From: Zygnema circumcarinatum
Taxonomy: Eukaryota > Streptophyta > Zygnematophyceae > Zygnematales > Zygnemataceae
Assembly (NCBI GenBank): GCA_037447605.1
Contig: CM074823.1
Coordinates: 21,179 to 85,178 of the forward strand
Direction of reading: 5' to 3'
DNA length: 64,000 nt
Shown one piece after another: positions 22,290 to 31,311 of the stretch; position 1 is the first letter of the stretch, and each line of letters opens with the position of its first letter. The position numbers and the translations under genes are program-made. The notes beneath the pieces were generated by a model, which worked only from the letters and a program-made list of their open reading frames with translations, made no database searches and had not been told where the DNA came from.

Positions 22290-24040
22290 TTTTGAGTAGC
22301 GGAGAACGCGTTCGCGGCCTTCTCTTTAATAAGAGAACCTGCGGGTCATGGTGACCACCGCGCCGGGCGGAGGGACCAGGGGAGCCCTGGGGCCGCCACC
22401 TCCACCACCTTTCCCGGGGCGGGTGATGGAGGGAGAACTGGAGGCGCGGCTCCCAGCCGGAGGGCCCGATCCCAACCACCGGTCGGCCAAAGGTCATCGT
22501 GGTGGCTACTACCTCCCTCGCGGCTCCACGGGCACGGCCCGGCTCAGCCCGGGGAAATCCACCGATCCCGTGATGGGGCCCAGCATCATGATGGCGGCGT
22601 CCACGAATGAAGAAGAGGATCCGGCGAAGCTGGGCGGATGTAAAGGCGGCGTAGCGTGCGCCACCATGGCTTTGCTCTGGCCAGTGGGCGGTAGACTCCT
22701 GATCCCGCCGCTTCCGGTGGACCGCAGCTCCCAAATAGATTCAGACCCCGGACGGGGCTTTCAGGAGGATAGAAAGAAGGTATGCCGGGCAACCTCGGTT
22801 TGTAGAAGCGTGGATAGAGGTCACGGGGAATGGGTGAGCCAAACCACTTTCCGTGGCGTCGTCTGTCAGACGCCCCAGCGTCTGCGGCGGAAAAACCTTG
22901 TGAGGAAGTCAGGACCCACAGTTTTCCGGAGTCCTGCACCGGTGGCGAACCACAGCGATGGGGACCCGCGTCGAGAGGCAACTCTTTGAAAGAGGCGGGA
23001 GGAAAGATCAGTCCTCGGACTGCTCCCATAACCTCACGGATGCCCAGGCAGGTCCGGGCCAGGTAACCCGGCTCCTTTTTAGGCCGAACATCCTACCGCA
23101 ATTTGCTCTGATTGAGCAGTGATTTGGGTCAAGCGAAGGGTTGCACCTTAACTGCGACCAACTGTCGCTCCCGGTGGGTAAGCTGCTTACCCCTTTTCGA
23201 AGGAGCCGCTATACCGTGTGTATGAGGGGCCTCTGGAATTGGGGGCGGTGGGATAGAGATTGAGAGATAGGCTTTATCAAGCGGCACCTGAGGGCCTGGA
23301 TCCCGGCTTTGGAGAGCCGGGGATAGGATTTGAGAACATGGTCCAAGCGGCGGCGTGGCGGTTCTGCGAGACTGCGACAAAGTAGTGCCTCGAGATCACC
23401 CTCTGGCCTGGCGGAGCGGTGGCGGTTCTTTTCCGCCGGGGAATGGCGAGAAGCCGCACGAGGGAAAGCGACCTAAGGGCAACGGCGGACTGCGAAAGCC
23501 GGAGTGGGACGCTAACTCTGTTTGCAGCCGCGATGCGTATTCGATTCAGACGCCGCCCTGCCGGCGATCGCAGGCCACGCCTTCCAGGCATGGCCGGAGG
23601 TGGGCGGCGGTCAGGGGTCGTGGAAGATGGGGACCCTAAATCACACTTGGCTGGCGGGGAAAGAACAAAGCGGAAGCTTGGCGAGGAAGTGGCTGCCCGC
23701 CTGCTTGTTGCCAGTTGGCTCAGGAGGAAATGGAAGTGCAGCGGAGAACAAGAATTTCGGCTATATGAGGAGGGCACAAGGCGGGGATTGCCCTTCAACA
23801 CCAAGGACAAAGGGGCAAGAGGCGTGGGAAAACCCCCAACCACACCCCGGAAGCTTGGGAGATTGGATTCGGCGGTGGTTATCTTAGCATAGGCTAGGGG
23901 AGGGGAATGGGGCTGCCATCAGGATAAGACTCTTGTTTCTTAGAACCACTGGACATTCTTAGCTTGGTGGGGCCTTTGGGGGTACTGAATCTCTTTGTGT
24001 TTGATGTGTACTTGTTGTAGATTACAGAAGTAGATTACAG
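22290..24040. other. Unassigned GC-rich stretch, probably transposon interior
   Basis: Open frames such as 22348-22989 and 23419-23892 (plus) and 23277-23843 (minus) exist, but they overlap on both strands, are Arg/Gly/Pro-rich and show no motif I recognise. The segment lies between an LTR-like end and a copia LTR, so it is most likely retrotransposon-derived. A local repeat of CCAGCGTCTGCGGCG links 22150 and 22876. Confidence 0.4.
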
Positions 24041-24793
24041 CGTTGTATAGTCTAGCCGGATAATGAACTGAAGGCGAACATGAAGCTGACAAAAAGGATG
24101 GTCGGCCTTGAACAATGTGGCGATAAGTTAGGACGTGACGTGGCCGAAACAGGTATTATTAGCGGAGCGAAAGTTCAAGCATTAAGCGCGAACAACATTT
24201 GATGCATCTGCGGATCTTGGGGCCTTGAGGGCAGGGCAGCGGACGAAGAACGCTTCGTGGTATGGCAGTGTCACGAGGTATGCGGACTTCTTACTTAGGC
24301 ATAGAACTCTGATGTGGGCCCGTAAAAGGAAGCTAAGTGTCGAGGGCATGCGCCGGTCTTGACCATGGCCAGGCCAAAAGACCCGAACCAAAGACCCGTG
24401 GCCGTGCCGTCGAAAGACGAAGCGAAATCGCGGCACTGCGTACACTTAGAATGAAGCACATTTCGTACGCAGCTCTCATCCTCTCATACTCACCAGCCCG
24501 GGTGTGTAGCGGCCCGAGTGAACCGCTGTGAGAGGTTGTGTGGTATGGGAATAGGAAAAAGCGGGGGTAGTTGAAGCTGCATTCAGTAGTGAGCCTTCTT
24601 GCAATCTGTTGTACTTCACTCCAAAGAAAACCAGAGTTTTATGCCCGGTGGGGCTTTCTCTACCTTGTGTTCTTTTCTTGCACATCTGTCTTGAGCATTC
24701 CTTTCGTGAACTGCTGCACTGAAGATGTCAACGAATTCCGGACAGAGTGGAGGAGACTTTGTTGAAAGGAGATCCTCGGTGGAATCTCCAACA
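24041..24793 (+). repeat. 5' LTR of copia R3
   Basis: Begins CGTTGTATAGTCTAGCCGG, a decayed version of the 3' LTR start (TGTTGTACGGG...AGTCTCTAGCGG), and lacks about 30 bp. It ends TCTCCAACA directly before AG and the primer site. The tract TAGTTGAAGCTGCATTCAGT near its end is not shared with R1. Confidence 0.7.
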
Positions 24794-25417
24794 AGTGGTA
24801 TCAGAGCTGATAACGATCTTCGGCACAACCTTCCTACCTTTCGAGGTACTGACTACAAGGATTGGCGGTGGCACATGATGACACTTCTGCAGACCAGAAA
24901 TCTGGTTCAGTACGTGAACTGGACCATCAGACCACCGACCGAGACTTCGACCATGGCAGCCGACGCACTGGCTACGTGGACGAAGAAGGACGCTCAAGTG
25001 AGGCAGCTCATTGCCTCAAGCGTCAGAGGGAACCCTGCAAAGATGCTTCGGGTGCAGCAGTTTGCCTACGCAATGTGGGAGAAGCTCGCCAACATCTACG
25101 GCACCATCGACAAATCCGAGACAGTCTTCATTCATGTTACGAAGAAGACCAGCTTCGAGGACGTGATGGCGGTCGAACAGCGGAGGCCCCAAACGAAGAG
25201 TGAAACGCCGGACAAATTCTGCACTTCTTGCAAGCGGAACAGTCACCTTGAAGCTGAATGCCGCACCAAGAAGGCTGCCCTGGGCAACGGACCGCCCTCC
25301 AGCGCGCCAAAGAAGGACGGCAACGGAAAAGACAAGGAGATCACTTGCTACAAGTGGGAGCCACCGGGACACTCTGCGTGCAACTGCACGGGAGACAGTT
25401 GCAACCGCAAGTGCTAA
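24725..25417 (+). CDS. copia gag polyprotein fragment (capsid and nucleocapsid)
   Basis: A 230-residue open frame. After the primer site it reads LPTFRGTDYKDWRWHMMTLL, the typical copia gag opening. It continues with a capsid-like region containing AYAMWEKLANIYG and two CCHC-type zinc knuckles: CTSCKRNSHLEAEC (intact spacing C-X2-C-X4-H-X4-C) and CYKWEPPGHSACNC (second cysteine replaced by tryptophan). The ATG at 24725 is inside the LTR and the frame crosses the primer site, so the natural start is probably further in; the next in-frame methionines are at MMTLL. The frame stops at 25417 before protease. It encodes a virus-like particle protein in intact relatives; here it is a remnant. Confidence 0.8.
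   Translation: MSTNSGQSGGDFVERRSSVESPTSGIRADNDLRHNLPTFRGTDYKDWRWHMMTLLQTRNLVQYVNWTIRPPTETSTMAADALATWTKKDAQVRQLIASSVRGNPAKMLRVQQFAYAMWEKLANIYGTIDKSETVFIHVTKKTSFEDVMAVEQRRPQTKSETPDKFCTSCKRNSHLEAECRTKKAALGNGPPSSAPKKDGNGKDKEITCYKWEPPGHSACNCTGDSCNRKC
24796..24807 (+). promoter_or_regulatory. copia primer binding site (initiator tRNA-Met)
   Basis: TGGTATCAGAGC, two bases after the LTR terminus ...CCAACA, the same spacing as in R1. It sets the orientation and 5' boundary of R3. Confidence 0.9.
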
Positions 25418-25419
25418 CG

Positions 25420-26660
25420 GGAGCACGTGCGGTGGCGGCAAAGCAACGTGCGCTTACGACAGCGCGCTCAAGCTGCCGCGAAGCTGCCCACGCTACGGAC
25501 GGCGTGACGAGCAGCAAAGCCGCGAGTGCTGGGAGCACAAGCGAAGGGGAGCAACGTGCACTTACGACAGTGCGCTCAGCAACCAATTAGTTGCCCCCCC
25601 CACCACTGAACTGTGCGAGGAGCAATGAAGCCGTGCGTGCAAGGGAGCACACGCGAAGGATCGACGAGAGCCTCTCACGGCCCACTCAACGATCGGGAGC
25701 CTGCTCGCGCCACGGCCAGCGTGACGTGCAGAGGATCCGCGCGCAAGGCTGCGCGTGAAGGCAGTGAGTCGAAACACGCTAGGGGACGCCCGGATAGCGA
25801 ATCTCACGACTGCAGTCCTGCTCAAGACGTGTGGAGCAGCGACAATGGAGCCGCGCACACCTCGAGGAGGGAGCGCGAAGGCGGAGCCACGCACGTTAAC
25901 GAAAACGTGCTCAAGGACCGTAGTCCTGACCACGACACGAGGAGCAGTGACATTAAAGCCAAACGTGCTGAGCGCAGCACGGGCTAAAGCGGAGGAGCTG
26001 CATGCGCTACGTACACTGCACGCAACGACCGCAACATTACACGCACCACGGATGGCGCGAGTAACTTCAAACTGCGAGCACCTTGGAGGCTGCCCGCTAT
26101 GGCGGAGTCACGCACGCTACCGACAGCGCGCGCAGCACCCGCGGATCTGCCCGCGCCATGGAGAGCACGAGCAGCATTATCAGAGCCGTAAGAGCCACGG
26201 AGAGCTCTTGCAAAAACAGAACTGCATGCCCTATCGACAGCGCTTGCAAAGACCGTAGACCTGCCCGCGTCACCGAGAACGCGAGCAGCAAGACCCACGC
26301 GTGCTGAGCGCAGCATGCGTGAAGGGGGAGCATCGGCGCGCGCTTCGGACAGCGCGTCCCGCGATCGTAAGCCTGCAATCACGCGAAAAGCGCGATCAGG
26401 AACGGACCCTAATCGATCTGGGGAGCAATCAAGATGTTTACGACGCTGACAGAGGCGCTATACGCAGCGCACCCAGCGACCATGGACCTGGCCGAGCCGA
26501 CGACGGGAGCGGCCATTTCCGAACCGCGAAGGTCCCGGCGGGGGCACGCGAAGGCGAAACCTCGCGCGCGACGGACAGCGCGCGCGGCAGACGCGAATTC
26601 AAAACCACGCGCGCCACCGACATCGCGCGCGGCGGACGAGGCGTCGAAAATTGTACGGAC
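25420..26660 (+). repeat. Degenerate GC-rich tandem repeats after gag
   Basis: Irregular repetition, roughly every 100-120 bp, of words such as TACGACAGCGCGCTCA, GACAGCGCGCGCAGC, GGGAGCACACGCGAAGG and GTGCTGAGCGCAGCA (for example near 25455, 25567, 26120, 26236 and 26350). It occupies the place of protease and integrase in R3. Overlapping frames are open on both strands but show no domain. Confidence 0.65.
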
Positions 26661-27224
26661 ATTTTTTTTTTTCACGCGAAAACGGCTAAGGACGGAGCCC
26701 GACATTGGTCGGCGCGACGAACCTTCACGCCGTGACGTGACAAGTCGACAAATGTTCGCGGCCCCGGGCGGCGCGCGAAATTTTACTCAGTCGAGTACGG
26801 AGCCGACATTCAATGGGGGGAAAACGCGAGTCCGTACGGACGGGCCTCCAATTCGCCCGGCTTTGGCACCGGCGACTTGCCACGTGGCGCACAGCGGTCT
26901 GGAGACCCCGCGACGCAGAGTCTCGTAAGGGGGGGTTTCCCCTTCACGACGCTCACGAAGACGGGAGAAGTCTGTCCCCACCACGCGGCGGCAAATTCTC
27001 CGTCACCCCTTCACGACCCACGGCGCGGAGGAGTTCCGCGTGACACGGAGGTTGGAGCCGGTTCGCAGCGTTTTCTGTGGACCGATCACACCGAAGGGAG
27101 GAGAGCAAGGTACTCATCAAATTCCTTGACAATTACTCGAGGAATATCTGGGCTGAGCAGCTGGCGCACAAGAGCGCGACATTAGGGACCTTTCCTGCTT
27201 GACAGAAAGAGGCAGAAAGGCAGT
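26661..27224. other. Decayed interior of copia R3
   Basis: GC-rich sequence without a recognisable domain, lying between the tandem-repeat zone and the pol linker frame. It includes a T-rich run at 26664-26672. Most likely decayed pol. Confidence 0.4.
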
Positions 27225-28347
27225 TTGGGAGAATTCAGAGATTCAGGATGGATAATGGGGGAGAGTGTAGATGATCCCTCCAGCCCTCTGAATAGTCACA
27301 GTTCCTTGGGATTCCAAACGCGTTCACGGCCCCATATAGCCCACAGAGCACGGCGTAGCCAAGTGAGAGTGAACCGTTCCCCTGGCGACATGACAAGGTC
27401 GAGGCTTAGTAAGTCACCCTTCCCTTGGGGAGAAGCGATCCTTACGGCGGCCTACACCCGGAAGAAGATGTCCCTCCAGCGCCCTGAAGATTCCAAGGAG
27501 GTACCCGAAGAGGAGAGCACCAAGGAGCAGCAGCACGCGCGGCCTCAAGAGGAGCCGCTCCCGGACATGACGTTTCTCCCCTTGAGAGGGGGATTCCGGG
27601 AGGTGAGGATCTGCCCCACCAGCGTCCACTCCGTTGGACTCACCAATCCAGCAACGGCTGAAGCCACTGCAGCGCACCGAGACGCCGCAATGTGGAGGAC
27701 CGGCTTTCCAAGAGGAACAGCCCACGTCGGCATTCCCAAGGGGGGAACAGCCCGAATCGCCATTCCAGGAGGAACAGCGCGAAGAAGACCTACCCGACGA
27801 AGACTCTGACCATCACGGTCAAGTCACGACAGAGGAGAACGCGGAAGAGGCACCGGCAGCCAGGTACCAACCAGGTGGCTACCTAGGCATGGTCAAGAAC
27901 CATCCCATCACGGCAAACGCCAAGGGGGTTTCACCCCACTATGGCTCCACGCCACCTCCTAGGGACAGGAGGGTACCAGACAAGTACGGGGAGTGGGAAC
28001 AGCGACCAATGACGAGGAGGCCGACGCATAGGAGCACGGAGGGGAATTCAGACCGATTACCCCTCGACTCAGCGGACTTCGCGAAGATGGCCGACGGCCA
28101 CATGGTACACTTTGAGGAGCCGCCAACGGACTCCGACGCATTGGAGGAAGCGGACGCAGCGAAGTGTAGGGTCGGCATCGTCTCACAGCTGAACAGCCTG
28201 AAGGAGGAAGGGGACGCAGCGCGCGGACCCGCTGCCCCGCGACGGGAGGCATTCAGCAAGCGGGAGGCAGTTCAGAGAATATCGATTGATATCGCGATAT
28301 TTCGATATCTCGAACGGACACGATCTCACAAATGGAGTCCGATTTGA
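27225..28347 (+). pseudogene. copia pol linker (end of integrase to start of RT) with deletion junction
   Basis: Overlapping plus-strand frames (27225-27809 and 27634-28347) are Glu/Pro/Gln-rich, as in the variable copia segment after integrase, and include RRVPDKYGEWEQRPM, the usual R-x-PP-D-R/K-Y-GEW boundary. At about 28265 the sequence jumps to AGAGAATATCGATTGATATC... and within 25 bp enters RNase H code. At least 1 kb of reverse transcriptase is absent relative to R1. Confidence 0.65.
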
Positions 28348-28400
28348 GAGGGGGAGCGGCGGCCTCGTGTACGGACACACGGCCGCAGATTGGAGGAGTA
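28290..28400 (+). pseudogene. copia RNase H scrap
   Basis: In one plus frame the bases near 28333-28396 read NGVRFERGSGGLVYGHTAADW, parallel to GIRFERGSGSEVYGYTDADW in R1; the first catalytic aspartate region is changed (TDADW to TAADW). Frameshifts follow at once. Confidence 0.75.
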
Positions 28401-28705
28401 ACCGGATATGCGGAGTGACCCGGATACGACGAGTAACCAGATACAGCCAGATCTTCATCAGGAGGCGTATCGTCACGCACGCGGTGTCAGCTCATCAATC
28501 AAGCTTGCTCCAGAATCACGATCTTCATAAATGGGTGAGCGTATCCTGATCCAGCACCACTAAGCGCGGGAGCTAGTGGGGGCGGGAAGAGCCGCAGAAT
28601 CTTTTTGTACAGATAGAAAATCTAGCGGCAGACCAGGGGGTCAAAAGGCCAATCACGCGGAGGAACAATATCCTCCCGGATCTAGGTCCATTTAGAGCCT
28701 AGGCC

Positions 28706-29060
28706 CCAAGAGGGGGAATGTTGTACGGGTCTAGAGGCCGTACAACGTTTGGCGCATAGTCTCTAGCGGATAATGAACTAGACGCGAACATGAAGCGACA
28801 AGGATGGTCGCGCGAACAATGTGACGCGATAAGTTCTGGGACCGTGACGTGACGAAACGGAGTATTCGCGCGCGCGGGGAGACGAAGTTCCAAGGCGTGG
28901 CGCGAACAACATTTCGGTCGTACGGATGCGGACGCGGACGCGGACGCGGACGAGGACGCGCTCGCGGGCGCGCGAAACGCTGTGTCCCGAAAGTGTACGG
29001 ACCTGCACGAAGCACATGGGAGCTACAGTGGCGGACGTAAAGGCTAAGTGTCAAGAGGGG
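28706..29060 (+). repeat. Polypurine tract and start of the R3 3' LTR
   Basis: CCCCAAGAGGGGGAA precedes TGTTGTACGGGTCTAGAGGC at 28719, the same arrangement as R1 read on its own strand. Inside is a hexanucleotide run of (GCGGAC) at about 28926-28955. The LTR continues into the assembly gap. Confidence 0.8.
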
Positions 29061-29547
29061 NNNNNNNNNNNNNNNNNNNNNNNNNNNNNNNNNNNNNNNN
29101 NNNNNNNNNNNNNNNNNNNNNNNNNNNNNNNNNNNNNNNNNNNNNNNNNNNNNNNNNNNNNNNNNNNNNNNNNNNNNNNNNNNNNNNNNNNNNNNNNNNN
29201 NNNNNNNNNNNNNNNNNNNNNNNNNNNNNNNNNNNNNNNNNNNNNNNNNNNNNNNNNNNNNNNNNNNNNNNNNNNNNNNNNNNNNNNNNNNNNNNNNNNN
29301 NNNNNNNNNNNNNNNNNNNNNNNNNNNNNNNNNNNNNNNNNNNNNNNNNNNNNNNNNNNNNNNNNNNNNNNNNNNNNNNNNNNNNNNNNNNNNNNNNNNN
29401 NNNNNNNNNNNNNNNNNNNNNNNNNNNNNNNNNNNNNNNNNNNNNNNNNNNNNNNNNNNNNNNNNNNNNNNNNNNNNNNNNNNNNNNNNNNNNNNNNNNN
29501 NNNNNNNNNNNNNNNNNNNNNNNNNNNNNNNNNNNNNNNNNNNNNNN
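29061..29547. other. Assembly gap (487 N)
   Basis: Unresolved bases. The sequence on the left is the R3 3' LTR and on the right the tail of an R4-type LTR, so the gap hides at least one transposon junction. Its size may be nominal. Confidence 0.98.
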
Positions 29548-29696
29548 CCCAACCAACGTACCGGCATTCGGTTGCACCCCTGCCCAAGGCTGCGCCACTC
29601 TCTGAAGCTCTCTCTCTCTCTTGCTCTCTCTCTCGCTGAACTCTGAGTGCTGGTGTGTGATTCCGCGCAGGCTGAAGAGGCGGTTTTCAGTCGTTA
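29548..29696 (+). repeat. Tail of an R4-type LTR
   Basis: Parallels 22126-22289: CCCAACCAACG, a CT-rich stretch, then GCTGAAGAGGCGGTTTTCAG and a GTTACA end, directly followed by the GTGCCTCG minisatellite. Confidence 0.55.
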
Positions 29697-29763
29697 CATG
29701 CCTCGCCTCGTGCCTCGCATCGTGTCTCGTGCCTCGCCTCGTGCCTCGTGCCTCGTGCCTTAT
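29697..29763 (+). repeat. Short GTGCCTCG minisatellite block
   Basis: About 67 bp of GTGCCTCG words, the same family as the blocks at 17389-21600 but 8 kb away, again abutting an LTR end. Confidence 0.85.
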
Positions 29764-30003
29764 TGACGTAGATGTGTATTTAGTAGTCTTGTTTTGGGTG
29801 TCACAACTAAAAACGCTCCAAAACTGCATGGGAAGGTCAGGACAGAAAAGGTAGACTAGTTTTGAATAGCGCACATAACGTAGCATGTCTCAGGAATATT
29901 TCGGTAGAAAAAAGTAAAAGACAAAAAAGTTATAAATAACGACGTAAACGTGTATTTAGTAGTCTTGTTGTGGGTGTCACAACTAAAAACGCTCTAGAAC
30001 TAT
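29764..30003 (-). repeat. Diverged, inverted fragment of the 174-bp satellite
   Basis: AAAAAAGTAAAAGACAAAAA at about 29908-29927, followed by GTTATAAATAACG, is the reverse complement of the satellite's core. The phrase GTGTATTTAGTAGTCTTGTT occurs twice, about 176 bp apart (near 29772 and 29948), as expected for a little over one monomer in inverse orientation. It is much more diverged than the main array. Confidence 0.75.
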
Positions 30004-30792
30004 TGTCATTACGGGGTCGATCACCAAACTCCCGCCAGCTGTGTCTCCTTCGAGATTCATCTCGGCCATGCTTGATTCGTCACTACCCAGACAAAGAATT
30101 GTGAGACAAAGGTAAAGGAAAGCCCACTGGCCGAAAACCTCTTAATCACACTCAAGAATAGATACAACAGGTGCAGGTAGTTTTTTCTCCTAACGCTGGC
30201 TCTATCCTACGCTCTGCGGAAGCGTTTTGCTATGGCTGCCATTGACTACTTGACCCCTTCAACTCGCTACCCGATACCCGGGGTTGCACTGCTCCTGTAC
30301 GCTGGCTGAGGTCTGAACCTCCCCATAAAGGTTTGTGCCCTTCCCCAAGGCGGGCTATTTAGGTGGAGCCCGCCGCAAACTCTGACATGGTTTGCGGCGG
30401 CTTCTACCATCCGCTTGGCTCCTCAGGCAAGCTCGCCGCCTTGGCACTTGCCCCTCGGCGGGGGGGCACTTGCCCCCCCGCCGCGATCTCGATTCGCGCG
30501 CGCGTCTGTACAGTTCTTCAATTCGAACTCGTTCCGCTTCGATTCGCGCGCGTCCGTACAGTTCCGAACTTAGCGTTCCGCGCGCGTGCGCTCCGTGCCC
30601 CTTAGGCGCGTCGCGCGTCCCGTCGGCCGTACGCCCGAAACATGTTCGGTTCGTCACATCACGGTACCAAGAACTTAACTCCGCGTCCGCGCCCGCGCGA
30701 CCATCCTTGTCGCTTGGCGTCCGCGCCTAAGTCCTTTATGCCCTAGAGAGACTATGTCCCATAAGTTGTACGGTCTCTAGCGCCGCACAACA
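30004..30792 (-). repeat. Solo copia LTR (R1 type)
   Basis: Starts TGTCATTACGGGG and ends CGCCGCACAACA. It shares with the R1 LTRs the blocks TCTCGGCCATG, GGCCGAAAACCTCTT, CTCCCCATAAAGG and GTTGTACGGTCTCTAGCG. No internal copia sequence is attached on either side. The flanking five bases do not match, so either the ends are slightly off or the duplication has decayed. Confidence 0.7.
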
Positions 30793-31311
30793 CCACATAC
30801 ATACATGCCCATCTTGACTTGGCATGGCATAACTTCATTCATTCATTCATTCACTTCAAAAATAAACTTATGAAAATCATTGTCTAATATGACTGATTTG
30901 TCCCTTTTTTTCTTTTTTTGTCATTTCTATTCTTTGTCACATTCGTGTTGTTTGTCTTATTGTCGCTTCTCTTTCTTAAAAAACCTTTGATTACGCGGGT
31001 ACGGTAGTGATGAATTTACGAACGCTTGATGGAGCTCCACCCTTAGTGGCGACCAACGGTTGCAGCCATTCCAACAGTTGGTCGGATGGTCCGCCCTGAG
31101 CGAAATTCCGCACATGGCGGAGCGGGCGGCCCATGCCATCCATCCGGCGGCGACCGCATTGAATGCCCCTCTGACGGCCGCGCGCGCGTGTCAGGCCGCG
31201 CGCCAATCCGCGCGCCTGCCTGCACGTGCGCCCGCCCGCCCGCCCGCCCGCCAGAGGAAGCGAGAGGGAGGAGGGAAGGTCCCCGCCTGCCTGCCCGCCC
31301 ACCCGCCCGCC
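30793..31311. other. Intergenic: boundary between repeats and genes
   Basis: No gene. Contains an (ATTC)n microsatellite at about 30836-30852, a T-rich tract near 30905-30925 and, from about 31190, a CpG-rich stretch with CCGCCCGCC runs that is the likely promoter and 5' leader of the next gene. Confidence 0.6.

Larger units (their letters stand above)
24041..29060 (+). mobile_element. Internally deleted Ty1/copia retrotransposon (copy R3)
   Basis: Plus-strand element: 5' LTR 24041-24793, primer site 24796-24807, gag 24725-25417, a GC-rich tandem-repeat zone, an integrase-to-RT linker frame to about 28265, an RNase H scrap at 28290-28400, polypurine tract 28706-28718 and a 3' LTR from 28719 into the assembly gap. 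Both LTRs share GGATAATGAACT...GCGAACATGAAGC and the following block. Integrase core and nearly all of the reverse transcriptase are missing, so the copy is non-autonomous. Confidence 0.8.

Noticed and set aside
22348-22989. 213-residue frame as a host gene or gag
   Set aside because: No motif, no codon signal, overlapping open frames on the other strand, and a transposon setting.
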